Shown here piece by piece: positions 52,262 to 63,423 of a stretch of DNA of 64,000 nt (positions within the stretch are counted from its first letter, which is position 1; each line of letters opens with the position of its first letter). Origin of the DNA: Batrachochytrium dendrobatidis JAM81 (Eukaryota; Chytridiomycota; Chytridiomycetes; Rhizophydiales); assembly GCF_000203795.2 (NCBI RefSeq), contig NW_006281101.1, forward strand, positions 955,279 through 1,019,278. The letters run 5' to 3'. A program made the translations under genes and the position numbers. The notes under the pieces are model-generated. The model did not search any database. It saw only the letters and a program-made list of their open reading frames with translations, and was not told the DNA's origin.

Positions 52262-54728
52262 ATGGGTGATATCATTCGTTTACTGGATTCTTCTGGTGAA
52301 AAGGTTGTTGATTCTGTTGCATGCGACTATGAAGACTCTTTTTCATTAGAGACGTTTGGCGACTTATGCGAAATGCATCGCAGAGCATCTCCAAAAGAAA
52401 AGTCGTTTATTATTGCGCGCGTACAAACATGGGATCCAAAACAGCCAGACAAGGTGAGTTTGGGACTGCAGTAGAAATGAAACAGATATAATATCTGCCT
52501 TTTATTCGTAGAGTTTCATGAACTCAATTCGCAAAAAAACCCCACTGTATCATGCCATTCTAAGTTGGGATTTTACAGCTGTATTCACGTAAAATGGAAC
52601 ACTTGTATTTATTTTGTGGCCAAAGCCTTTATTCGCCCGGGAATAAACAATGGTTAAATATTCATTGCACTTTCCTATTACAGATTGACTGCTTCAATAG
52701 ACTCTCAATTCTTTCAAACACAACATCAAACTATAGTTTTGAATCTGCCCTTTCTCCACTTTGATATAACCGTGCATTGTATGATCTTCAAGTTTGAAAC
52801 CAGATTTATTCATTGCAATCTAGACATTGTGTTTGACTTGTCAATCCAATTCATATCTTGTATTCTAAAATCTCCGATACGCTCGCGCTCTAGTTCAACA
52901 AAACAGATATTGCACATATCAAGGATGCAACAGTTGTCTTCATGCTGATTACCAGGAAAATGATCAGCAAGTTGGCACGCATCACTTGATGAGATTATTT
53001 ATTATGGATTTTGACTTTTATTTAGTATTCCATTTTATGTGAATGCAGCTGCAAATTTCCTTCAATATTACGACTTTAAAAATGCAAGTTTTTGCTAACA
53101 CACCAATGGTTATTGAATTTCACTAGGCTTTTTACTCGTACTACAATGCTTTTCATCTCAACAAGATACTGTTTCAGACACAGAATTATCTTGGAAAACG
53201 ATTCATACATCGTTTGCACGTGCTGAATCCATTAACAAATTCAGACATCATTGGTAACGTTCAGTACTACATACTCAAAAATCGTTCGTTTAATACTGAT
53301 GGGGTGGTTGAAATCCCTTTACTTCCTCCCGCAGAAAGTGTCGAGCTGTTTAAACCACCTGCTGATGATACATCACTTGCAGTATCAACAAAAACTTCTG
53401 TCATATCCAACTCGGAACTGTATATTCCTCCTCCTACTTCCTATCAAAAATCTAGAAAAACCTCGTTACGCTTGCATATCGATCCCACCACCCTTGGTGG
53501 TGCAAGCTTTAAAAGTCCTGGCGAATTTACTCCAGGAACTCCCGCAATTATTGAGGTGGAGGAAGATGAGCCGGGTCCAGCCTGGACACGTGGAATGCAT
53601 GCTGTTGCTGAAGTATTAGACGACGATAGTGCAGAAGGGGTAAAGTCTGGCAGCCATGGCAATATATTTCAAGCAAGCTTTAGCAAATCTAAGGCATATT
53701 TTCGTCGTACCGGCCCATTTAGTGCTACTGTTGCTCCATCCGAATCCGAGATTATGAAAATCAAAGCATCACAAAAGCGATCCATGTCGCTTACAGTAGC
53801 TCAAGCAAAAGATCTTATCCCAGAGGGTGTAAAGAATCGTCGTCGCACAGAGTTTTCAATTCCAATTACTAATTTGCCCCCTTCAAAGCCAGTACACGTT
53901 CATCAGCCTAAGAAAGTTCAGGCACCGCCTGGAATCATTACTCGATTTACTGTGCCTGTGCCCAAAGACGACCTAGTAAAGATTGTGCCCAAAACTTACC
54001 GTGGGCATCGTCGTTCACTTTCTTACCAAAACGCCGTATCAGCATCGGGGACACCTGCCTCGTTCGAGGAATGGGTGCGAATGGTGCATCTGGAAAAAGG
54101 ACAGCTTAAAGACAAACAGATGAACGAGTCGGGTGATGAGTACGATGTGGTAAAACCCTTTGCACAAACACCCTTGCAAATCAATCTCAATGATCTTGGG
54201 CCAAACGTTATGATCAACGGCTCTTCAATCAAAACATGCGGTTCCGAAGTAGTCCAACCGACTACACCAAAGCTGCCCGTCGATATCGTTCCGCAGGCTA
54301 TTCACTCGGTAACGTCCAAAGTATCAAATGATGATATAAATGATGACACGGAGGATTGTGAATCACAAGTGGAGTTGACGGTATACGATGCACACTTGAT
54401 CGCCACAGACAATGACTTTTTAGAGTCGTCTAAAATTCGAGCCATTTTTCGAGAAAATGCAGTTGTTCCAGATGATGCAAAGTTGTTTGAAATGCCCGAG
54501 TTTAATGGTGAGCACAACACCACCCCTACGATCGAGATTGTTGGGGATTCATTACTATGCGATTGGTTTTATCCCAGCCCACAAACTCTGGCATCCATAA
54601 GCCCATGCATGCGAACCTTTCACCGAGTAAAATGCTATATTTTTGCCATTCTACTTGTCTTGATAGTCTTGACTTTTATTCTAATTATTGTTCTGCAAGG
54701 GAACAGAATTTCACGAGTACCCGCTTGA
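52262..54728 (+). CDS. Tail-anchored membrane protein of unknown function; intron 1 hosts a transposon
   Basis: Exons 52262-52453 and 53127-54728 give 597 residues. The first about 110 residues look like a conserved folded domain spanning the intron (FIIARVQTWDPKQPDKAFYS, then YYNAFHLNKILFQTQNYLGK and RLHVLNPLTNSDIIGNVQYY). The middle is disordered, rich in Ser, Pro and charged residues with RRSLSYQN and KKVQAPPG patches that look like phosphosites. One hydrophobic helix close to the C-terminus (CYIFAILLVLIVLTFILIIV) is followed by a ten-residue tail, so it is a tail-anchored protein with the bulk in the cytosol. I do not recognise a named family. The 673-bp intron is about ten times the local average because it contains MITE copy A. 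Confidence 0.82.
52571..53056 (+). mobile_element. MITE copy A (486 bp), inside intron 1 of the tail-anchored protein gene
   Basis: Complete element. The left end ttttacagctgtattcacg and right end tgtgaatgcagctgcaaat pair as inverted repeats over about 30 bp (extended by taaaatggaaca / tattccatttta). Nearly identical over its whole length to copy B (486 bp), with only about ten differences seen by eye. No open frame of transposase length, so it is non-autonomous. Target duplication is unclear. Confidence 0.85.
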
Positions 54729-55040
54729 TAATTTTGGAAAATATATTGTATGAAATAGGCAATACTATTACAAATGCTGTTTTCTTATTGATGGATATGA
54801 ATACTGTAGTTTCCAACTGGATTTACTTGATCTTACATGTAAGCTGATTATTCCAGCTCACTCAGACATCCGATCCTGCATAGATCCAAGACTTGTGAAT
54901 ACAAACGAGTAAAATACACGTGACTACTAAGATATGTTGAAAGTTGATTCTAAAATGGGAACTTGGACATAAACCTGACTTGGCTCTGCTTTGCCGTCAG
55001 AGAGCTTGTAAATTAAATTTGATTAGAAAGTGCTTTAAGA
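54729..55040. other. Spacer between the tail-anchored protein gene and MIOS exon 1
   Basis: About 310 bp of AT-rich sequence; presumably the upstream gene's 3' UTR and the MIOS promoter. Nothing else seen. Confidence 0.4.
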
Positions 55041-58000
55041 ATGTCCTTGCAAAGTGGAAGGCAATCAAGACGGTATGTTCTGGTAACAAGTGTTGATATT
55101 TTCAAAAAGCCAGTTTCAATTTGCGGCCTTTTGAAAGTTTCAACTTGAATAGATTTAAAGTGCTATTTACAGCTGTATTCATGTAAAATGGAACACTTGT
55201 ATTTATTTTGTGGCCAAAGCCTTTATTCGCTCGGGAATAAACAATGGTTAAATATTCATTGCACTTTCCTACTACAGATTGACTGCTTCAATAGACTCTC
55301 AATTCTTTCAAACACAACATCAAACTATAGTTTTGAATCTGCCCTTTCTCCACTTTTGATATAACCGTGCATTGTATGATCTTCAAGTTTGAAACCAGAT
55401 TTATTCATTGCAATCTAGACATTGTGTTTGACTTGTCAATCCAATTCATATCTTGTATTCTAAAATCTCCGATACGCTCGCGCTCTAGTTCAACAAAACA
55501 GATATTGCACATATCAAGAATGCAACAGTTGTCTTCATGCTGATTACAGGAAAAGGATCAGCAAATTGGCACGCATCACTTGATGAGATTATTTATTATG
55601 GATTTTGACTTTTATTTAGTATTCCATTTTATGTGAATGCAGCTGCAAATATATTAATGACTATGTGCTGATAAAAAAAGCAGTGCTTAACGTTTGGCTC
55701 ATCTTAATGGCTAAAATATAGTATCTCTTGGTCGCCTTTACCTGCTACAAAGCAGCTTTTTTTACTCTATAGTGGCACAGATCTCAAACTATGCGAATGG
55801 ACTGGACAGGTAATATAAAGTATGCTGAATTATTGGTTTGAAAATGAGAATCCTACAAACACTTGTAATAATTTTTGGTTTAGGATTCCCAGCCTGGCAC
55901 AGATTCTGTTCACCAAACTCGAGCAGTCGCGATCCACACGAATACTGCTCTTATAAAGGTATTAGCGTCTGTTCTGTCAATCAAATCTATCCAGAAATAT
56001 TTCTAATTTAGAAATTATCGGTATTTGATATGGATTAGTCGGTATCGTGGTGTCAAGATTCAAAATTTCCAGGAGTATTTGCAATAGGAAACGTTTCTGG
56101 AAAAGTCAGTCTTGTTAATCTAGCCAGTTTTTCAGTGCTTGATGGACTATCGTGGCTTACAAGTACAGACCAGCAGTTTATGTCTGAAACACCCAGCAAC
56201 GGGATTTCTTCTGAAACACTATTGTTTTATCGGTCGCTTTTAAAAAATTGTAATCATATCCCTCTTCGTAGCGAATATGTACCATCCAACACTCGTTCGT
56301 GTAATGTAGTGTCGTTTTCGCCTACCAATACGCAACTTTTGCTTGCAGGATTCGATAAAGTACGCAGCGATCATTGCTTGTATATTTGGGATATTTGTAG
56401 CACACAGGCAGAAAAAGAAAAGTCTGAAATTCCATCTTCAAAAAATGTAACCGCCTTTGAATCTCCTTCACTTAAAAAAGCAATTTTTCGATGCGGCTCA
56501 TCTGAAGGTATAAGCTCGGCAGCTTGGATGATGGACAGTGCAGCACGAGTTGTTGTGGGAATAGGCTTTCGATCTATTCGGTCATACGATCTTCGAGGTA
56601 TTATTAGCTTTTAATATCTAGCAAATGCCGTGCTCATATAGCGTGTACTGTAAATATTGCTATGTCTAATCTTTTCAACAAACTGTAGTTGACAGTGGCC
56701 AGGGGCCTGTGTTTTCTGTGAATACCAAGGCTATTCATGGACTTGCAGCAGATCCTTTCTGCATCAATAGATTCACATCGTTTGGAGATGATGGAATTGT
56801 ACGCGTATGGGATGAACGAAAAATCACCGAACCAATCTTGACTCTAAATCCTGAATTTCGGTTTGGAATTTCCAATATTTCTTGGTCACCAACTCGATAT
56901 GGCTTGTTACAATGCTCTGGGAAAGATTCTTCTACCATTAAATTTTTCCATATTCATGATGCATTTAAAGAGAATACCAATAATGCCTTGGTGCCTTCAT
57001 TTAACCAAGTGGAACATGATTTGCAGTACCCACCCCAGTCTGAGCCAGTTGATCATCATTCTGTATCGCTTGCATCCAACGTGCTTGTAAAGTCTCAACA
57101 TCCTGTTACATCGCCATCTGCTTATACTTTAAAAGGAGTTGACGTGCCACTTTCCACACAGGAGTCTAGAATGGCTTTTGGATACGAGTCCTTTATTTGG
57201 AAAAATCAGAGTGGTAAAGTATACTGGTGTTTATGAAATAGTTTAATCCCATCTTGTGTAGCTATTCTAATATAGGGTTGTTTTAAACTTTACAGTGCGA
57301 ACAAATGATGGCATGATATCAGATTTTACGTGGATACCATATCAGTGCCATTTTAGCCTATATGCCACCACGTTTGTAGGCGATGAAAAAATCCGTATTT
57401 CTAAACTTCCAAGTGTATCACAGCTGTCATTTTCACCATCGGGTATGATTTCAACCTCAAATGATACATTTGTTGAATTTTGGGGTTTAGATTCAGCTGA
57501 AAGGTCACAAGATGAGGATCTCGACATTGCTACATCAATGTGCAACCGAGTTCAAGAAGGTTATGGATTTGATGTAAGAACATGACGTTCCTGGTCTTCA
57601 ATCTTGACGATTTCAATTTAACCTAACCAATATTTTCCAAAATCCATACACCATTTCAGTGCCAATTGAATATCAAGATATCTTCAAGTAACCAGCAATT
57701 GAATTCTCTTTGGCAGCTTATCTCAATGATTATAGCTGAGCCGGTGGTAGACGGATCATTCGATGTTTGCAATCCAAGATTGTCTAGTGGGGACCCAGGG
57801 TTTCGTGCTACAGATTCTCAACAAAATACATCAATAATTGATAAAGCTGGAATGATTGGCATACTGCAATTGATTACGTCGCGAGAACCTGATACAGTAG
57901 CAAGTAGTTTTGCTGACGAAAACACTGTTTCAGGTCTTTCAAGCAAAAGGATTTTAGCACTTAGACTTTGTGGATACAGTATAGATCAGACTGCAGAAAG

Positions 58001-59567
58001 AGATGACCTGGATCCAGTTTCTTTAAAGTATGCTCAGTAAACACTGCGTTGAATCTATTGTTATTACTCTGTCATGGGAGTACTACTGATGAAAGCTAAT
58101 TGAGATTTATTCAAATATTTGGGGTTCCCATCTTTTTAAGCAGCTTCGATCAACACGGATACTACGAAAGAATGGCGGGTATGGAGTTGTTTTATTCTGG
58201 AAATTTGGATGGAGCGATTGAGTGCCTATATGCTTCCAAAGGTGAGCCTGATTGACAAATACCCCGTCCTGTTCACTCTAGCTGATTACTAGACTTTATT
58301 CATGTAGAGAATCACCTGCAGTTGCTTGCTGCTGCACTGGCTGGTTTAGTCTCGTCGCGTTTATACACATCAAGTGCTAGTGGTTTACAAGGACAGGAGA
58401 TTTTCAAAAACCTGGGTGCTGACCAAACAAACCCTTATGTGCGAGCAATGTTTACTTTTGCCACGTCAAATGGAGACTGGAACTGTGTTTTAAAAGATGA
58501 TTCACTCTCACTTGCAGATCGTATTGCAGTTGCGGTTCGATTTGTAGGAAATGACGAGGCAAGAATTTGCAATGATTGGGAAATGGGTTTGAATAGATGC
58601 CGGGATTTAAACATACTGATAATTTCCAATACCTTTTAAATCTAGCTTGTAGTATTTTTAGAGGATCTGACAAAAAAGGCGATTGCGGAAGGCAGAATAG
58701 ATGGATTGCTGCTTACAGGACTGGGTGCAGCTGGAATTGATTTGATAGAAAGCTATGTCAATCAAACTGGTGACATTCAGACCGCGAGTTTGATACTGAC
58801 CATGTGTGGATTGGATGCTTCAGCTGATGCTCGTGTTGATAACTGGATTGAAACGTACGCTTTTCGTTGATATGCAATCTACTACAAAACCTGCTATTGC
58901 TTGGCAGTTTAATTGTCGAAAAACATTTGAGCTTATTATAGCTAACATAATTTGGCTCAATTACTCGATAGATATCGAGGACTACTTGATCGATGGCAAC
59001 TGTACCACCAGCGAGCCCATTTTGATATTCAGCGACGAAAGAAAGCGCTTCTAGTTTCATCAATGAGACGCTTTTCATCTCGTTTAGCTCACACAACAGT
59101 GCCAGTTGTAGATCGGATATCTCCACAAGTGCATGTTCGTTGCAATTTCTGCTCTCAGCCAATTTCCAATATCATTCAGCATAAACGTTCACCGCAGCTT
59201 GTTGGAATGCTGGCTACAGGTGTTCAAAAACACAAGGTGAGTTATGGCTGTTTCACACGCTTATTTTAGATTGGCTCTAAACTTTGATGCTATCTAGTCG
59301 ACCACTTGCCAGCACTGTGGTAAATCGTTGCCTAGATGTGCAATCTGTTGTCAGTCGATGGGAGGAAACATGGAGTCGATCTACAGTGCAATGCCTGCAC
59401 TTGGGATTGTCAATGATTCTGATACAGAGCATCCTGCAAAGATCGATTCTTGGTTTACATGGTGTCAAAGTTGTAAACACGGTGGTCACACAAGACATAT
59501 TTTAGACTGGTTTAAACAGCATTCTGTATGTCCTGTAACAGACTGTGCCTGTCAATGTCTTCATTAA
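55041..59567 (+). CDS. MIOS: MIOS/SEA4 subunit of GATOR2 (SEACAT), WD40 plus zinc-ribbon/RING-like end
   Basis: Twelve exons (55041-55072, 55722-55809, 55884-55958, 56039-56597, 56689-57213, 57296-57573, 57660-58027, 58141-58241, 58308-58586, 58662-58854, 58972-59236, 59298-59567) give 1010 residues. The start is a WD40 propeller (ISWSPLPATKQLF, SVSWCQDSKFPGVFAIGN, GIVRVWDERK, GISNISWSP). An alpha-solenoid follows (GLLLTGLGAAGIDLIESYVN; QTGDIQTASLILTMCGL; YRGLLDRWQLYHQRAHFDI), and the end is Cys/His-rich: VRCNFCSQPI, CQHCGKSLPRCAICCQSMGG, WCQSCKHGGHTRHILDWF and CPVTDCACQC. It activates TORC1 in amino-acid sensing at the vacuole/lysosome. The 11-codon first exon is inferred from phase (R|ISWSPL) and lies before MITE B. 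The donor after exon 9 (gtttga at 58587) is less certain. Confidence 0.87.
55165..55650 (+). mobile_element. MITE copy B (486 bp), inside intron 1 of MIOS
   Basis: Complete element with left end tttacagctgtattcatg and right end tgtgaatgcagctgcaaat, same orientation as copy A and almost identical to it. It sits between the short first exon and exon 2 of MIOS, which makes that intron 649 bp. Confidence 0.85.
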
Positions 59568-59579
59568 ATATTGTAATTT

Positions 59580-59944
59580 TTAAAAATCCAATAGTATTTG
59601 AGGCATAGTCTTTGCCAGACCATCTACTGTAAGTGATCCATGTTTCTGTGCAGTCTGATCGATCAGGTCCAAGATGAGACACTCCAATGTAACTCCTGCT
59701 AGGGGAACTGCATCTCGATGGATCTTGCACTTTTTATCTTTGAATCCATTCTGGAGTAGTAAAATGACTGTTTCCTGATAAAAACCATGCACAGATACAG
59801 TAAAGTTTGGTCAGGTTGAACAAGGTTCAATGTCATACAAAACAGATGAGAAATGAGTGTATCCAAAAGCCTTTTTGTTTGGATATGTTCTATAAACAGC
59901 ACTGGCTTGACTGCATGGATCCTTACATTATCAAAAACAGGCAT
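59580..59944 (-). CDS. CENPX: CENP-X / MHF2 histone-fold protein
   Basis: Two exons (59944-59927, 59774-59580) give 70 residues, a little shorter than yeast Mhf2 (80) and human CENP-X (81). The sequence ETVILLLQNGFKDKKCKIHR, then TLECLILDLIDQTAQKHG and GLAKTMPQILLDF, follows the histone-fold helices of CENP-X including its typical PQ-LLDF end. CENP-X pairs with CENP-S (MHF1) to form a DNA-binding tetramer working with FANCM in fork repair and at the inner kinetochore. The first exon codes for only six residues. The stop lies 12 bp from the MIOS stop on the other strand, and the start is 182 bp from THG1. Confidence 0.85.
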
Positions 59945-60126
59945 GATATGCGTATTTAGAAGCAAAGACTGTCATTCCAAGTCCAGTTTTGTCATGCAAA
60001 TTGCTTGAAATTGTACTCGCTATAAAGCCAATAATTTGCAATATTTTGGCCAAAAATACAGCCAACCGAAACGACATGATTTTTGCTTATTGATGCAGCT
60101 TTGCCATTTGACTCACGTTGCAATCC
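59945..60126. promoter_or_regulatory. Bidirectional promoter CENP-X / THG1
   Basis: 182 bp between divergent ATGs; both genes need their core promoter here. No repeat seen. Confidence 0.45.
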
Positions 60127-61047
60127 ATGGCAGCAAGTAGGTTCGAGTATGTTCGATTGTTTGAGCAGTCTACCTCTCTTTTGCGCAACACCTGGATAGT
60201 AGTTCGTGTAGACGGTCATGGATTCCATCGATTCTCCAAAACTCACACATTTGCCAAGCCAAATGATACTCGATCCATCAGATTGCTCAACCACTGCGCT
60301 GCTGTCGTAATGCGGGAGTTTAATGACATTGTGATTGCATACGGACAGTCTGATGAATTCAGTTTTGTGTTTCATCCTTCTACAACCCTCTATGGTCGAC
60401 GAGAGGCCAAGATCATCACCAACTTGTGTAGTATTTTTACTTCTAGCTTTGTAATGAATTGGCCTACTTTTTTCCCAGAAGATACGCTGCAGTATCCGCC
60501 TTCCTTTGACGCTCGTGCAGTGTGCTATCCAACCGTTTTGAATCTTAAAGACTATCTTTCTTGGAGACAGGCCGATTGCCATATCAACAATCTGGTAAAT
60601 GGCTTTGTTTGCATGGCTTTACACTAGTATTGCACCCATTATCATATGAAAATGGGTTAGCATCCAGTTGGTCGAAATCCATTGATCCGACTTTTAGAGG
60701 CTTACACATACTGTTGTTTGTAAAATTTCAAGTATAATACTGCTTTTTGGGCACTTGTTCTTGATCCCAAGGAACCAAAATCGGAAACTGAGGCAGAAGC
60801 TATCCTTCGTGTAACAGACGCAGCAGCCAAAAACGAGCTATTGTTTAGTAGATTTGGAATCAATTACAATACAATCGACCCGCTGTTTCGTAAAGGAAGT
60901 GTCTTGTTTCGACAAAAAACAAAGTCTGTGGAAAAGATTAGAGAAGATGGTTCACCTGTCATGCGAGACAGATCTGAAATTAAAACGGAGCATGTCGATA
61001 TTATTGGAGAACAGTTTTGGGAGAGTATGCCAAATATTTTGACATGA
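60127..61047 (+). CDS. THG1: tRNA-His guanylyltransferase THG1
   Basis: Two exons (60127-60594, 60733-61047) give 260 residues. The typical Thg1 opening MAASRFEYVRLFEQ is followed by the metal-binding loops VVRVDGHGFHRFS and AYGQSDEFSFVF, which hold the catalytic aspartates, and FDARAVCYPTVLNLKDYLSW and RQADCHINNLYNTAFWALV. The C-terminal domain has GINYNTIDPLFRKGS and HVDIIGEQFWE. Thg1 adds the G-1 base to the 5' end of tRNA-His by 3'-5' polymerisation, which histidyl-tRNA synthetase requires. The start at 60127 fits the family; the frame continues nine bases further without an ATG. Confidence 0.93.
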
Positions 61048-61214
61048 GTGATGATTAAAAAATCAATTGGCAAGATGAAACACTGGACTTTTTTCAAGAG
61101 ATTTTAGCAGGCATTCTCATTCAATAAAAACGGTATTATCTGGTACTCTTATACTACTTGCGTCGATTAATTCCAGGCACCGACGAGCTAAAGATGTCTA
61201 TTCAAGTCAATTTA

Positions 61215-61312
61215 TGTACGAAAACGACAAGTATTCAACCATTGTTTATTCCAACGACTCGATCGTTGCAAGATAAATACAAACTTCATTTTACGTGAAT
61301 ACAGCAGTGAGT
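61215..61312 (-). mobile_element. MITE fragment J between THG1 and the S41-like protease
   Basis: Right end ttttacgtgaatacagca, preceded by ttgcaagataaatacaaact and attcaaccattgtttattcc; this is the reverse complement of the left part of copies A/B (gaataaacaatggttaaata). It lies in the spacer between convergent 3' ends. Confidence 0.6.
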
Positions 61313-61359
61313 AGCTGAAGTAACGTAAACTCGTCGATTTATAGTAATCAACTGTTTCA

Positions 61360-63423
61360 CTACAGAATTCCCCAAAGATTCCAAACTGTTTTGGCTGGTC
61401 TTTTGCCAATTTTGATCAAATAATCTGCAATATAATCATACCGAGAATTACCCGTTGCGCCAGGGATAATATCTTTCAATCGTGGTCGGATTACAACGTC
61501 AGATACAATGCCAACATCTTCAACTGGCTTTCCTTTATGATCGCCATTACGAACAAATGCTCGATGACCTACAGTCATTTCGTTGTAAAATATTTCCTTG
61601 GTATCAGATGTCAACTCTTTTTTGAATGGCATTGGTTTAAAGTCTACCGGATCACAATCGATGAGTTCTGGATCTAAACTCCAAACATTTGCACCGGAAC
61701 CAGCCGTTGTGACATCCTCACCAAACACTGTTCCAATTTTAAACGACTGCATAGTTCCTGTCATGATTTCACATGCAGACATGCAATTACCACTGGTAAA
61801 TACACCCACTGGTTTGGTATAAACCTGATCGTAAATGTTGGATGCTCTTGGATCCAAAAAATCATGGAATAGTGAGTACTTGCTTTTGGCTGGTGTTTTG
61901 AACCAAGCATCGCGAGATGATTTCAAATCTATGGGCGGATGTACAAATATATTGTATGTGACGTCGTTCATGAGATATTTCACTTGAAATGGCTCAAGCT
62001 TGCTCTTGAATAGCTGTGGAATGGCATTTGCAAAACTCATACTTCCACCACCACCTTCACGAACATCGATCAAAATAGAATTAGTTTTTTTGAGCACTGT
62101 GGTCAATAGTCTTTTCACTTCACGAATTGCTTCAGGAATATCTCGTGTGTTTGTTGTGCGGGATGTACACCTGAACGATGTTAGTTTGATTATTCCCATG
62201 TTTTGGTCGTCAGGGTTCCAAATTGTCCAAGATAGTCCGAGTATACTCGTTTGATAAAATGTAATCTGTAAATCACGTTTTGACAATCGTCCCGTGTTTT
62301 GATCTTGACTGCTTTGATCCCGCTTTCGAATACGGCGAGGAGTAAGCAATGACTTGGTAGATTGGGAACTTGTGGTATGATCATCGACTGTTGTAGTTGG
62401 CAATGCATGACTATTGGCTTTTACAGCAACTGTATTTTGTAAATGTATATCAAGATTCACGCCTGTCAACTGTGTGTAAAGTTTACTAGAGTACTCCCAA
62501 CAGGTATGTCGATATGCAGACATGTACGGTACATTAACCTCGTATATGATGCCGCTATGGGATTTGAGTTTAAGCTTGATAAAGTCTTCATCAGGAAGTG
62601 GGGTACGAGATCCAAGTCTGAGGGTCAAATATTTTAATGCTAAACGCTGGCTATGAGACTCGGTGGATCCACCAATGACATTCCGATGCTTTTCTTTCCA
62701 TTCGTAAAAAGCGAGGCCGTTAATGCTGACAAGTCGATCTCCAATATTGATTCGATTATAAGCGGTATCACGTAGTAGATTCAGTATTTGACGATTGACG
62801 GGTTTACTGACGACAATTGTTGGATCTTTGATTATATTGCCTGGACCATCAATGAATTGAAAAGAAATTCCCGTGGTAACTAAAAAACAACGATGAGTGC
62901 CAGCTAATGTCATGGTAGTATGTCCGTCGCGAGCTCGAGTGAATATATCCAATAACCCAAGCTGGAGCTGTTCATCAGTAAGGGTTCTGATATTGTTTCG
63001 GATATGCTCGAGAGCAGGATACGGATTTGCTTGTTGACCATGATGCTTTATTTTTGATTCAAAATGGACCCATGCCTGGACATGTTGAATCATTGGAGTT
63101 CGATTGTAATGTGTTGGTCAGTTAATAATATGTTGCAATATATTGTATTGGTTATGATATCAGGTTGTGATGGAATGACAACTTGCCTTGAATACATTTT
63201 CGGCATTCGACACTAGAACATTTCGCTGTTCAAGAGTATATGGAAAAAAGGTAAACAATCCAGCATCACGATCGAGTTTGATGGGTCTATAGTCAGACCA
63301 TTTACTTTTAATAGTAGCAGGTGGTGTTGATGTTGATGTTGCAGCAGGTTGTGTTGATGTTGTAAGAGTTTGAGCATTGATGGAAGATATTGCAGCTAAA
63401 ACTGTTACCAAAAAAAGAACCAT
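61360..63423 (-). CDS. Secreted S41-family (CPAF/tricorn-like) protease
   Basis: Two exons (63423-63187, 63075-61360) give 650 residues. The signal peptide MVLFLVTVLAAISSINAQ is followed by a Thr-rich stretch. The N-terminal part (LTDEQLQLGLLDIFTRARDG, HTTMTLAGTHRC, IGDRLVSINGLAFYEWKEK) resembles the vestigial-PDZ region of CPAF-like S41 proteins. An insert near residues 310-350 holds three dibasic stretches (RRIRKRD, SKRD) that a Kex2-type enzyme could cut. The catalytic half contains SILIDVREGGGGSMSFANAI, VGVFTSGNCMSACEIMTG with the likely nucleophile Ser, and KIGTVFGEDVTTAGSG. Secreted S41 proteases are expanded in Batrachochytrium and other chytrids and degrade host or environmental protein. 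The intron donor is GC (gcaagt), and only this choice keeps VFK|AWVHFESK in phase. Active residues beyond the Ser are inferred. Confidence 0.82.

Noticed and set aside
52685..52948. 87-codon frame inside MITE copy A as a transposase remnant
   Set aside because: Too short, no DDE-type motif, and frame not kept in copy B.
59992..60582. 196-codon open frame on the minus strand across THG1 exon 1
   Set aside because: It lies antisense to a strongly conserved enzyme and has no recognisable motif or splice support; a shadow of codon bias.
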